Part shown: positions 23,215 through 32,418 of the stretch, piece by piece
How the letters are laid out: each line of letters begins with the position of its first letter
How positions within the stretch are numbered: the stretch's first letter is position 1
Origin: Nitrosomonas sp.
Lineage (GTDB): Bacteria; Pseudomonadota; Gammaproteobacteria; Burkholderiales; Nitrosomonadaceae
Assembly (NCBI GenBank): GCA_024281825.1
Contig: JAMWZY010000004.1
Location: 1-64,000 of the forward strand
Direction: 5' to 3'
DNA: 64,000 bases
Translations under genes and position numbers: made by a program
Notes under the pieces: generated by a model
The model's database searches: none
What the model was told of the DNA's origin: nothing
The model's input: only the letters and a program-made list of their open reading frames with translations

Positions 23215-25884
23215 ATGAAGAAATTTAACAAAATAATTATTTTTCTCGGATTCAGTATGGGGGTCTTTCTCACCGGGTGTTTTGAGAGGCCGACTTTAAA
23301 AATCGCCAGTGAATGTACCAAAGGCGGCACTCCGAAGACAGGATCAATTCTCGATGAGGCGCTATGCGTTAATCGAACAGCGGATAGTTTTCCTGGTGCG
23401 GATGAAGATTACTTTAAAGAGATGGACAATAAAATTTCTCAGCAACCGGATAAAGTGGTTGCTGCTTTAGAGCCATTTATTCCAGGTATTTCGGGTAATC
23501 CAGATGAAGCCATCAAGTCACTAGTAAGGGGGCGTAATAACTGGATTGTTTGGACTGGTGGCAATGATAAGTTTTGGGATTTTATGAATGTCAAAAGTCT
23601 GGGTAGTTTTGATCTGCTAAAAGTCTTGTCAAATCACCCTGGGCTTCAAAAAGAACCAGGATATAGCCGCGATAATAGGTGGAATTGGTTTGGTATTGTC
23701 AATGAGCCATGTTTTATGAAAAACACGGATGCTCAAGGTAAATTGGTGGGGCATCCTGATCGCTTTGGGTTGTATCTAGATATTCGTGATTCAAATTGTG
23801 CTTCCGATCCTTTTGAAGATGAGAAAAAATATCCTGGTGTTCAAATTGGCTCACGCGGAAAGACCGTGCCTGTGGGTTCTTACTACGGATATGCAAGTGG
23901 TGTGATAGGCCTACGGTTGTTTCCCAACCCTGATTTTGATGAAGCTGCAAAAAAACATTGGAATCCTGAGAAATATTATAACGATCCTGCGTACTATACG
24001 GATCCCAAATTGGTCAGACCTTATCGGGTAGGTATGTCGTGTGCATTTTGTCACGTTGGCCCCAATCCTATTAATCCACCTAAGGATCCAGAAAACCCTG
24101 AGTGGGTTAATTTGACATCTAATCCAGGTGCGCAATATTTTTGGTTCGATAAAGTATTTGCTTATGAAGCAGACAAATCAAGTTTCGCCTATCAACATCT
24201 TCAAACCAATCGCCCTGGTGCTTTAGATACTTCATTAATTTCAACCGATTATATCAATAATCCTCGCACTATGAATGCAGTTTATAACCTTCCTGCTCGT
24301 ATGTTGAATGCACTACGCTGGGGGCAAGAAGAAATAAATGGTGGTGAAAGAGATAATAGACAATTTAACCATTATGAAAAAATACCGGCGAATAGTCCTC
24401 TGAGAAATTTCTTTATTGAACCGGATAAAGTACTTACACCGAGAGTTCTTAAAGATGGTTCAGATTCAGTAGGTGGGTTAGGTGCTTTAAATCGTGTTTT
24501 TGTTAATATAGGTCTATTCAGCGAGGAATGGTTACAGCACATTAATCCACTTGTGGGAGGAAAGCCCTTTACGCCTTTCCCGATTAAAGTAGCCAAACAA
24601 AATTCTAGCTACTGGAATGCGACTGAATTGCAAACTCTAGATACAGCGGTGTTTTTTCTGGCAGCGACTCCACCAGATCATCTGAGAGATACTCCGGTTG
24701 GTGATCAGTATTTAACTCAAGATGAGGGAGTGTTACAACGAGGAAAAGAGGTGTTTGCAGAAAACTGCGCAGCTTGTCATTCCAGCAAACTTCCAGAAGC
24801 AGCAACCAAATTCTTTCCAAGTAAAGGATGTGTTGGGCCTAATTATCTGAGTTGCTGGAGTGAATATTGGACTTGGAGCAACTCAGCTGAATTTAAGGAA
24901 AGCATGAAGAAAATCGTATTAGAAGAAGATTTTCTCAAAGAAAACTATCTTTCGACTGAGCTGCGTGTTCCAGTCACCTTACTGGAAACAAACATTTGTG
25001 CTTCTATAGCGACTAATGCAATTAAGGGGGATACCTGGGATAATTTTTCATCAACTTCTTATAAAAAATTACCTTCGGTTGGAAGCGCTCTCATACATCA
25101 CCCTGTTACTCGCAAGCCGCAAGAATATATGATGCCGGATGGTGGTAGAGGTTACATTCGCCCACCTTCTCTGACCAGTATTTGGTCAACGGCCCCTTTC
25201 CTATTGAACAATACTTTAGGTAAGTTTTATCCGTCAGGGTCTATAGAAGATCGCATGAAATCATTTGATATCAGCATTGAACAATTGCTATGGCCAGAGA
25301 AGCGCTACTGCGATCAAAGTGATTTATACGCTGAGTACGGCAGTGGTGATCGATATGCGAAAAAATATGCATCAGGTGATGCAGTAAACAGTTGTGAAGG
25401 AAAAACTTATCTGACTCGGTCAGGCAAAGAAATACCCGGTATCGTTGATCGTATAACAGAAAGAAGTTGGTTAAAGGTTCCGGAAGGCTATCTACCTTGG
25501 TATGTAAGAATGCTTCCGATTGGAGATGGGCTAGAACTTGGGCCTTTCCCTAAAGGTATGCCAGTAAATCTAATTTCAAATATAAATATAGAGATGGGTT
25601 GGGGCGATCGGCTATCACTTGCGGCAGATTTCTTGAAAATTCTACCGTGGCATATATTGGATATGTGGAAGGCAAAAGAATATCCGGATAGTATTTCAGA
25701 CGAAGAGTTACATCAAATTTTTGGAACTCTAGCGGATCCTTTGTTGGAAGTAAATAAATGTCCAGATTTTGTTACCAACCGCGGACACTATTTTGGCACA
25801 GATTATTTACCGGAATCAGAAGGCAGGGGAGCACTTAACGATGGTGACAAGCGTGCACTTATCGAGTTTTTGAAAACGATGTAA
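23215..25884 (+). CDS. Large diheme cytochrome c lipoprotein
   Basis: 889 aa. A lipoprotein signal ends in LTGC (Cys22), so it should be anchored on the periplasmic side of a membrane. Two CxxCH heme c sites are visible: CAFCH at 276-280 and CAACH at 518-522. The second lies in a typical cytochrome c segment (DEGVLQRGKEVFAENC). The spacing of about 240 residues between hemes recalls the MauG/CcpA/RoxA class of diheme enzymes, but the protein is longer and I cannot assign a reaction. It may instead accept electrons from the GMC oxidoreductase encoded next. It starts 128 bases after the catalase-fold gene with an AGGAG ribosome site. Confidence 0.85.
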   Translation: MKKFNKIIIFLGFSMGVFLTGCFERPTLKIASECTKGGTPKTGSILDEALCVNRTADSFPGADEDYFKEMDNKISQQPDKVVAALEPFIPGISGNPDEAIKSLVRGRNNWIVWTGGNDKFWDFMNVKSLGSFDLLKVLSNHPGLQKEPGYSRDNRWNWFGIVNEPCFMKNTDAQGKLVGHPDRFGLYLDIRDSNCASDPFEDEKKYPGVQIGSRGKTVPVGSYYGYASGVIGLRLFPNPDFDEAAKKHWNPEKYYNDPAYYTDPKLVRPYRVGMSCAFCHVGPNPINPPKDPENPEWVNLTSNPGAQYFWFDKVFAYEADKSSFAYQHLQTNRPGALDTSLISTDYINNPRTMNAVYNLPARMLNALRWGQEEINGGERDNRQFNHYEKIPANSPLRNFFIEPDKVLTPRVLKDGSDSVGGLGALNRVFVNIGLFSEEWLQHINPLVGGKPFTPFPIKVAKQNSSYWNATELQTLDTAVFFLAATPPDHLRDTPVGDQYLTQDEGVLQRGKEVFAENCAACHSSKLPEAATKFFPSKGCVGPNYLSCWSEYWTWSNSAEFKESMKKIVLEEDFLKENYLSTELRVPVTLLETNICASIATNAIKGDTWDNFSSTSYKKLPSVGSALIHHPVTRKPQEYMMPDGGRGYIRPPSLTSIWSTAPFLLNNTLGKFYPSGSIEDRMKSFDISIEQLLWPEKRYCDQSDLYAEYGSGDRYAKKYASGDAVNSCEGKTYLTRSGKEIPGIVDRITERSWLKVPEGYLPWYVRMLPIGDGLELGPFPKGMPVNLISNINIEMGWGDRLSLAADFLKILPWHILDMWKAKEYPDSISDEELHQIFGTLADPLLEVNKCPDFVTNRGHYFGTDYLPESEGRGALNDGDKRALIEFLKTM

Positions 25885-25896
25885 ATGTGAATCAAT

Positions 25897-25932
25897 CAAG
25901 TACTCTATGGCACACGTGTTGTAGAGTACTTG
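25897..25932. terminator. Long perfect hairpin between the cytochrome and GMC genes
   Basis: An 11-base perfect inverted repeat (CAAGTACTCTA / TAGAGTACTTG) surrounds a 14-base loop that itself contains the palindrome ACACGTGT. It begins 12 bases after the cytochrome stop. There is no clean T run right after it, so it could be a weak terminator, an mRNA processing or stability element, or an operator. Confidence 0.55.
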
Positions 25933-26086
25933 TCAACGAGCTTTTCCCCTTAGCGATGGTAGTGAGTCATTGATTGAAACTCAAAAAAGCTTTTTATTCC
26001 TGTGAATAACGAATTTATCTTTTTTCAATTAGCTTACTCTTTGAAGTATCTGCTAATTGTTTTGAAATGATTTAATAAAGGTAATT

Positions 26087-27979
26087 ATGGCGATGTCAGG
26101 CTCTTTGAACACTGATCAGAATGAAGACAGAGTGCACGAAAAGTATGATTTTATTGTTATAGGTTCCGGAGCAGGCGGGGGGCCGGTTGCCTGCAATTTG
26201 GCATTAAAAGGTTTCCGTGTGCTTCTGCTGGAAGCAGGAGGCGAAGATGAGCCTCTTGATTACCAAGTTCCCGCATTCCATGCGCGTGCCTCAGAAAACG
26301 AAGTACTTCGTTGGGACTACTTTGTTCGTCATTATGGTGATATCGATCAGCAAGAAAAAGATGAAAAATTTCGTAAGGAACAGGATGGAGTGCTCTATCC
26401 GCGTTCTGGCACGTTGGGAGGATGTACTGCTCATAATGCGATGGTCATGATGTACCCCCACAACAGTGATTGGGATTACATTGCTCAGTTAATGAATGAT
26501 CCGACTTGGCATAGTGAAAATATGCATAAGTATTTTAAGCGCCTGGAGCGCTGTGAATACATACCGAAATGGAAGTTTTGGAGTCGTTTGTGGAGTCGAC
26601 ATGGATTTGATGGTTGGTTACCAACTAACATTGGAGACTCCACTATGCTACGCCAAGATAAGGTATTGAAAAAACTTACTGGCGCAGTGTTTAAAGAATC
26701 AATTTGGGAGTCATGGTATACGACTCCGAACCCTATTAGAAGAATTTTCCGGATCATTTTAAAACTCAGGTCACGCCTTGATCCTAACCACTGGCGTTTA
26801 ATCCGTAAGAATCTAGAAGGATTGAGCTCTATTCCCGTTACGATCCATCAAGGCAGAAGGGCCGGAACAAGAGAATACCTGCAACGGGTCCGTAAAGAAT
26901 TTCCTGATAACTTAGTAATTAAGACCAATGCCTTGGTGCAACGAGTGTTATTAGATGAGCATAACAAAGCTTATGGCGTCGAATATAGTATTGGCCCTCA
27001 TCAATATCGCGCTGATCCAAAGCACAGGAAAGCAGATACTTTCAAAACAGAGAAAGTTTTTGTAAAGAGAGAAGTAATTATTTCAGCAGGTGCTTTCAAT
27101 ACCCCTCAGTTGTTGATGCTGTCAGGAATTGGGCCTCGCGATGAGCTAGAAAAACATCACATTGAAACTAAAGTCAATTTGCCGGGTGTAGGGAAAAACC
27201 TACAAGACAGGTATGAAGTTGGCATTGTATCGAAACTCAAAGAAAATATCCCCTTAATCAAAGGAATGAAATTACGACCACCCGAGCCGGGAGAAGAAGC
27301 CGATCCGCAATTTTCGTTATGGCTTCAGGGTGAAGGCCCATATACAACGAATGGAGCCACAGTCGCACTCATAAAACGCTCTAAGCCTGACTTACCGGAT
27401 CCTGATCTACTCATTTTTGGATTGCTAGGTAATTTTCGGGGCTACTATCCAACTTACTCACAAGATATTGGTAGGGAAGAAAACATCTTTACTTGGGCTA
27501 TTCTTAAAGCTCATACCAATAATGCTAATGGGTGTGTCAAATTGAGATCTAGTGATCCATGTGATACTCCCAACATTAATTTTCATTATTTTTTTGAGGG
27601 GGCAGACACAGAAGATGATCTCGAGTCTGTTATCGATGGTATCGAAACCGTAAGAAGGGTTATTGATCGCTGTGGAGATTTGATAGAAAAAGAAATTTAT
27701 CCTGGTGAAGCAATCAAGAATCGGCAAGATATCCGCAGCTTTATTATGAATCAGGCATGGGGACATCACGCTTCCTGTACATGCAAAATGGGACCATCCA
27801 GTGATTCTATGTCAGTCGTTGACAATCGATTCCGTGTTCATGGTACAAAAAACTTACGCATTGTAGATGCTTCTATTTTCCCCAAAATACCTGGCTTCTT
27901 TATTGTATCGGCTGTCTACATGATTAGCGAGAAAGCAAGCGATGATATTATTGAGGATGCCATGCAAGACGATTTGTAA
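26087..27979 (+). CDS. GMC family FAD-dependent oxidoreductase
   Basis: 630 aa. The ADP-binding fold is at the N-terminus: YDFIVIGSGAGGG with the glycine motif at residues 26-32 and LLLEAGG closing the first beta-alpha-beta unit. The flavin-site GTLGGCTAHNAM segment and the C-terminal GHHASCTCKMG (His561 aligned with the GMC catalytic His) are present. The second catalytic position, usually Asn or His in a GNTNAP-type loop, is replaced by PGFFIVSAVYM. There is no signal peptide, so it is probably cytoplasmic, although a Tat-independent partner role cannot be excluded. Thirteen bases separate it from the animal-type peroxidase gene, so the two are co-transcribed. The family oxidises alcohols; the substrate here is unknown. 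Confidence 0.88.
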   Translation: MAMSGSLNTDQNEDRVHEKYDFIVIGSGAGGGPVACNLALKGFRVLLLEAGGEDEPLDYQVPAFHARASENEVLRWDYFVRHYGDIDQQEKDEKFRKEQDGVLYPRSGTLGGCTAHNAMVMMYPHNSDWDYIAQLMNDPTWHSENMHKYFKRLERCEYIPKWKFWSRLWSRHGFDGWLPTNIGDSTMLRQDKVLKKLTGAVFKESIWESWYTTPNPIRRIFRIILKLRSRLDPNHWRLIRKNLEGLSSIPVTIHQGRRAGTREYLQRVRKEFPDNLVIKTNALVQRVLLDEHNKAYGVEYSIGPHQYRADPKHRKADTFKTEKVFVKREVIISAGAFNTPQLLMLSGIGPRDELEKHHIETKVNLPGVGKNLQDRYEVGIVSKLKENIPLIKGMKLRPPEPGEEADPQFSLWLQGEGPYTTNGATVALIKRSKPDLPDPDLLIFGLLGNFRGYYPTYSQDIGREENIFTWAILKAHTNNANGCVKLRSSDPCDTPNINFHYFFEGADTEDDLESVIDGIETVRRVIDRCGDLIEKEIYPGEAIKNRQDIRSFIMNQAWGHHASCTCKMGPSSDSMSVVDNRFRVHGTKNLRIVDASIFPKIPGFFIVSAVYMISEKASDDIIEDAMQDDL

Positions 27980-27992
27980 AGAAATACTGAGT

Positions 27993-30935
27993 ATGAGCAC
28001 GCCCTATGGCTTGATTCATCGTACTAGGTGTTCTAATTGGTTATTGTTCGTTCCTTATTTGCGCATCCGCATCGCGTTGCTGTGTGTGATGGCTGGTTTT
28101 TCACTGCTCACTGGATGCAATGAATGGAAATCGGAGCAGCTATCCTGCCTCGAAGTACTCACGCAGGGGAATATTCAACAAGTTGCAAAAATAAGAGAGC
28201 AAAGGTTTCTTGGGAAAATTCCGCCCAAAAGAGCCCATTGTTTGGGTGGGGATCATGCAGTAGCACTTAATAGTAATCCTTGGTCTGATTGGCCAAATTA
28301 TTGGGCTTCTGGAGATAAGACCTCACTATCAATGGATGCGCCATTATTCGATACTATTTTTTTTAATTCTAATAAACGTGGGATCTTCGGGGCACTCTAC
28401 GAATTGGAATTACAGCGAATAGAACTGATCAAGTTTAATCTTTTTGACAATAATGGAACCTACGAAGCCTATATCAAGGGTTTCAACGATAAGCCTGGCC
28501 CAACGATACAAACTTGGCCAGAAATGCAGCTACCCCCAACGCATCCACATTTTAGCGAGGTTGAAAATAACCCGGATGGAGTCTGCTCGGGAGAGTTAAT
28601 TCGCTCCCGAACGATGACTGGAATTTGCAATGATATCTACAATCCATTGATGGGCTCAACCCATCAGCTTTTTGCGCGCAATGTGCAATTTGAGTCTACT
28701 TTTCCTGAATTGGGAATGGATGAGTTAGCTAGAAATAGGCATGGAGAGCGGTTGGGTCTATTGAAGCCGGATCCACAAGTGATTAGCCGGAAATTATTCT
28801 CTCGCTTGCAATCGCAGCCCGAAAAATGTTTGAACGGTTATGGCTTGGATAACAATACAAACGAAGCGGTATGTGATTACAAAGCAGTATCATTCTTTAA
28901 TGTATTGGCAGCTTTCTGGATTCAGTTCATGACTCATGATTGGTTTTCGCATTTAGATGAAGAAGCCAATCAAACGGAGTGGATCAGTACGGGTTGTCAT
29001 TCACAGCTAGAAAATGGAACTGACCAACCCTTAACAGCCGCTATGGTCGACAGCATCGGTTGTCGATCGGATGATAGGATCAATGCGGCACCTGTTGCTG
29101 AAACTGCATTCCCTGGCATGTTTACGCATGAGGGTAAACGTTATTTAAAACGAGCCCCAAAAACGACTCGAAATAATGTCACAGCTTGGTGGGATGCGTC
29201 GCAAATGTATGGATATGATAAACGATCGACTCAGCGCGTGAAGCGAGATCCTGGCGATGCGGCTAAGTTATTGCTAGAGGGTATCGAAAACAATGCTGAT
29301 GTGAGCAAGTCATTGAGTTATCTTCCCATTTTTGAATCAAGCGATGCTATTAAACCAGAATGGTCAGGTCAAGAAGCAACGGCTTTTCCTGACAACTGGT
29401 CCATAGGGTTAAGTTTATTTCATACTGTTTTTGCAAGAGAACACAATATTTTTGTTGATGCGTTCCGAAAGCAAGCAACTAGCACCCCATATGCGGATAG
29501 TGGCCTGAGAAATCCCCTGCAACCCGAAACTGTTATTCGTTATAGGGATGTGACACCCAACGAGTTATTCAATATTGCGCGGTTGGTTATTTCTGCTGAA
29601 ATAGCCAAGATTCATACGATTGAATGGACAACACAGCTGCTTTATAACGAGCCTTTATACCAAGGAATGAATGCTAACTGGTATGGTCTTTTTAAGGAAC
29701 ATGAAGGAATTACTGAAGCACTCAAAGAAATTACTCATCAACTGAATGATACTGGTGATGCTTATAAAACAAATAGCCTGTATTCAGTTTTTGCCAGTGG
29801 ATCTGGTATTTTTGGACTAGGTAATCACCGTTACAAAGAAATACCTTTTTATTCATTCATGAAGCAAACTCGGGAAGATTTATGGTCACTTAGAAATAAT
29901 CATGATATTAATGGAGGAATCAATCATTTCGGTTCTCCCTTTAATTTTTCTGAAGAATTTGTATCCGTATACAGATTGCATCCTTTGTTGCCCGATTTGA
30001 TCGAGTATCGCGAGTGGAATCACGATCCGAATGTTATTCAACAGAAAATACCCATTGTGGACACTTTCCGGGGCAAAGCAACTGAAGTGATGCGACAAAA
30101 AGGCCTGGCGAATTGGGCGCTGAGTATGGGGCGCCAGCGAGCAGGAGAGCTAACGCTACGTAATCACCCACTGTTTTTGCAAAATTTGAGAATGCCGCAT
30201 TTGCACTCATTAACGCAGCAAATTGACGTGGCTGCCCTGGATCTGATTCGTGATCGAGAACGAGGAATCCCTCGCTATAATGAATTTCGCAGACAATATG
30301 GGTTAAAGCAACTCACTAGCTTTGAAGATTTCATTGATCCGAGATTATCCAAAGATTCTCCTATACGATATGAGCAAGAGCAACTGGTAGAAACATTACG
30401 TGAACTCTATGGACAGCATCAGTGTGATGCCTCTAAAAAGATTACCAGTGTTCAGTTGAATGATGATCAATCGCCGATTAACGATTGCTTGGGGCATGAG
30501 CATGGCAGTGTTGTCGACAACATCGAAGATGTGGATATCATGGTAGGATGGCTTGCCGAATTCAAGAGACCACATGGATTTGCTATTTCGGAAACACAAT
30601 TTGTAGTGTTTATTCTCAATGCGTCTCGAAGGCTTTTTAGTGATCGTTTTTTTACGTCAAGTTTTCGTCCAGAGTTTTATTCAAACCTTGGAATCGAGTG
30701 GGTCATCAATGATGGGCCAGACCTACAAATAATGGAGCAAAGATCGTCCAATGGCCATCAACAGGCAGTATCTCCGCTCAAACGTGTTTTTCTAAGGGTA
30801 ATGCCAGAATTAGCTCATGAGCTGCAGCATGTAATCAATGTATTCGATCCATGGGGAAGGGATCGTGGCGAGTATTACAGCACTGAATGGAAAATTAGAT
30901 CTGAAATACCCAAAGATGTTGTTATGGACAAGTAA
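27993..30935 (+). CDS. Animal-type heme peroxidase lipoprotein with a cyclooxygenase-like active site
   Basis: 980 aa from the ATG at 27993; an in-frame ATG at 27942 would overlap the GMC gene by 38 bases. A hydrophobic signal ends in LLTGC (Cys42), which predicts a lipoprotein. The distal heme region FWIQFMTHDWFSH carries His315, and NIARLVISAEIAKIHTIEWTTQLL is the conserved core helix. SVYRLHPLLPD carries Tyr660 and His663, the same spacing as the cyclooxygenase Tyr and proximal heme His of prostaglandin H synthase and fatty-acid dioxygenases; mammalian peroxidases such as myeloperoxidase lack this Tyr. A radical dioxygenase of unsaturated fatty acids is therefore the leading inference. Confidence 0.88.
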   Translation: MSTPYGLIHRTRCSNWLLFVPYLRIRIALLCVMAGFSLLTGCNEWKSEQLSCLEVLTQGNIQQVAKIREQRFLGKIPPKRAHCLGGDHAVALNSNPWSDWPNYWASGDKTSLSMDAPLFDTIFFNSNKRGIFGALYELELQRIELIKFNLFDNNGTYEAYIKGFNDKPGPTIQTWPEMQLPPTHPHFSEVENNPDGVCSGELIRSRTMTGICNDIYNPLMGSTHQLFARNVQFESTFPELGMDELARNRHGERLGLLKPDPQVISRKLFSRLQSQPEKCLNGYGLDNNTNEAVCDYKAVSFFNVLAAFWIQFMTHDWFSHLDEEANQTEWISTGCHSQLENGTDQPLTAAMVDSIGCRSDDRINAAPVAETAFPGMFTHEGKRYLKRAPKTTRNNVTAWWDASQMYGYDKRSTQRVKRDPGDAAKLLLEGIENNADVSKSLSYLPIFESSDAIKPEWSGQEATAFPDNWSIGLSLFHTVFAREHNIFVDAFRKQATSTPYADSGLRNPLQPETVIRYRDVTPNELFNIARLVISAEIAKIHTIEWTTQLLYNEPLYQGMNANWYGLFKEHEGITEALKEITHQLNDTGDAYKTNSLYSVFASGSGIFGLGNHRYKEIPFYSFMKQTREDLWSLRNNHDINGGINHFGSPFNFSEEFVSVYRLHPLLPDLIEYREWNHDPNVIQQKIPIVDTFRGKATEVMRQKGLANWALSMGRQRAGELTLRNHPLFLQNLRMPHLHSLTQQIDVAALDLIRDRERGIPRYNEFRRQYGLKQLTSFEDFIDPRLSKDSPIRYEQEQLVETLRELYGQHQCDASKKITSVQLNDDQSPINDCLGHEHGSVVDNIEDVDIMVGWLAEFKRPHGFAISETQFVVFILNASRRLFSDRFFTSSFRPEFYSNLGIEWVINDGPDLQIMEQRSSNGHQQAVSPLKRVFLRVMPELAHELQHVINVFDPWGRDRGEYYSTEWKIRSEIPKDVVMDK

Positions 30936-30999
30936 TTTGCATTACTTCAGATCTAATTGTGTAGAGCGCTTGAATGTCGAAGAACTTGTCTGCGACATT

Positions 31000-31374
31000 C
31001 TACGAGCTACGATTATCCAAACTGCAGGCACCTGCGCCATAAACAGCCAACAGCATCAATCCGCCGGAAATTGCAATATTTTTCATAAACATAATGGTTT
31101 GCATTTGATCAGAAAAGTTGTGATGAAAGAGTACGGCCGAGGCGATGGTAAATAGTGCGAGTGCGGTTGCAGCCAGCTTGGTTTGCCATCCAATGATAAT
31201 AGCCAATCCTGCTCCAAGTTCCAGTAGTATTACCAATGGCAGTAATATGCCCGGCACTCCTACCGATTCCATGTAGCCTTGTGTACCTTCATAGCCGCTT
31301 ATTTTCTGCCACCCGGCGATTAAAAATAGATGGCCCAGCATCATTCTTGCGATAACTTGTGTAATCTTTTCCAT
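31000..31374 (-). CDS. DoxX family membrane protein
   Basis: 124 aa with four hydrophobic helices and the N-terminal RMMLGHLFLIAGWQKISGY segment of the DoxX family. DoxX-like proteins are small integral membrane proteins linked to redox stress or quinone chemistry in several bacteria; a specific reaction is not known here. It lies 45 bases downstream of the pirin gene on the same strand and converges on the heme peroxidase gene, so it belongs with pirin rather than the peroxidase cluster. Confidence 0.85.
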   Translation of the reverse strand: MEKITQVIARMMLGHLFLIAGWQKISGYEGTQGYMESVGVPGILLPLVILLELGAGLAIIIGWQTKLAATALALFTIASAVLFHHNFSDQMQTIMFMKNIAISGGLMLLAVYGAGACSLDNRSS

Positions 31375-31419
31375 TTTAAATTCCCTCTTCTTGAAGTGAT
31401 AAAATTGTTGTAATAGATA

Positions 31420-32289
31420 TCATGATTTCCGATTAACCCAGGCACGATTGCGCACAAAATCATTGGCTTGGAAATCATGCATGGCTTGATCAATTTGTTC
31501 CCGTGTATTCATGACAAACGGACCATGACGCGCAATGGGTTCATTAATCGGTTTGCCGCTCCCAACAATTATGCGCGCGCCCTTTGGTCCAGCGATAAAA
31601 TTCAGTGTGCTTTCCTCAGAATCAACAATCATCAACGAATGTGTTGGTGCATGTTCAGTATTGGCGTGTCCATTCCCTTCAAAGACATACACAAAACTGT
31701 TATTGCCTACTGGAAAAACATGGTGAAACTGTTTGCTAGGTCTAACTTGGATGTCAAAATGAGCCACTTCTGTCAAGTTGTCCTCAATTGGAGCTTGGGC
31801 TTTGGCATATTGGCCGATTAAAACTTTCAAACGGTAATCCGAAGTTTCCACAACGGGAAATGCATTCTCGGGAAACTCTTGATATTCCGGTTGATCCATT
31901 TTGTGTAAGGCAGGTAGGTTAATCCACAGCTGAAAGCCGCGCAGCAAGCCATTTTGTTGTTCTGGCATTTCAGAATGGATAATACCGCTTGCTGCTTTCA
32001 TCCATTGCGCCGATCCAGGTCCGAGGATGCCGCTATTGCCCATACTGTCTTGATGTTTCATCAAACCATCGATCATGTAGGTAAAAGTACTAAATCCCCG
32101 GTGTGGATGAGAAGGGAATCCAGCGATGTAGTCGTTCGGATTGTCACTACTGATATGATCCAGTAATAAAAATGGATCAAAATTGCGCAATGCAGGTCCA
32201 CCAATGGTGCGATGTACGGTAACACCGGCGCCTTCCCGCACCGCTTCGGCGGGAATCAATCGTGCTGTGCTGGTGGCTAATGTGTCCAT
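31420..32289 (-). CDS. Pirin family protein (bicupin)
   Basis: 289 aa. The N-terminal cupin has the metal-site pattern HPHRGFSTFTYMIDG plus HSEMP, giving the His-x-His, His and Glu ligands of pirins. A second cupin half without these ligands ends near residue 285. Some bacterial pirins are quercetin dioxygenases and others regulate enzymes by binding; the sequence does not decide. It is transcribed divergently from a LysR regulator, which probably controls it and doxX. Confidence 0.9.
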   Translation of the reverse strand: MDTLATSTARLIPAEAVREGAGVTVHRTIGGPALRNFDPFLLLDHISSDNPNDYIAGFPSHPHRGFSTFTYMIDGLMKHQDSMGNSGILGPGSAQWMKAASGIIHSEMPEQQNGLLRGFQLWINLPALHKMDQPEYQEFPENAFPVVETSDYRLKVLIGQYAKAQAPIEDNLTEVAHFDIQVRPSKQFHHVFPVGNNSFVYVFEGNGHANTEHAPTHSLMIVDSEESTLNFIAGPKGARIIVGSGKPINEPIARHGPFVMNTREQIDQAMHDFQANDFVRNRAWVNRKS

Positions 32290-32418
32290 AATAATCTCCT
32301 TGAAAAAAGTAGTTTGTCCTGATAAATGTATCTGGAGGTATTATCATGGTTCTGTTTATAAGAATAAATGGGTTTTTTAAGAAATTATTGTTCTTGAATT
32401 TGCAACAAAAGGAACTCG

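Noticed and set aside
30838..31155. 105-codon frame after the heme peroxidase
   Set aside because: It overlaps the peroxidase end and runs antisense to doxX; the protein pattern belongs to those genes.
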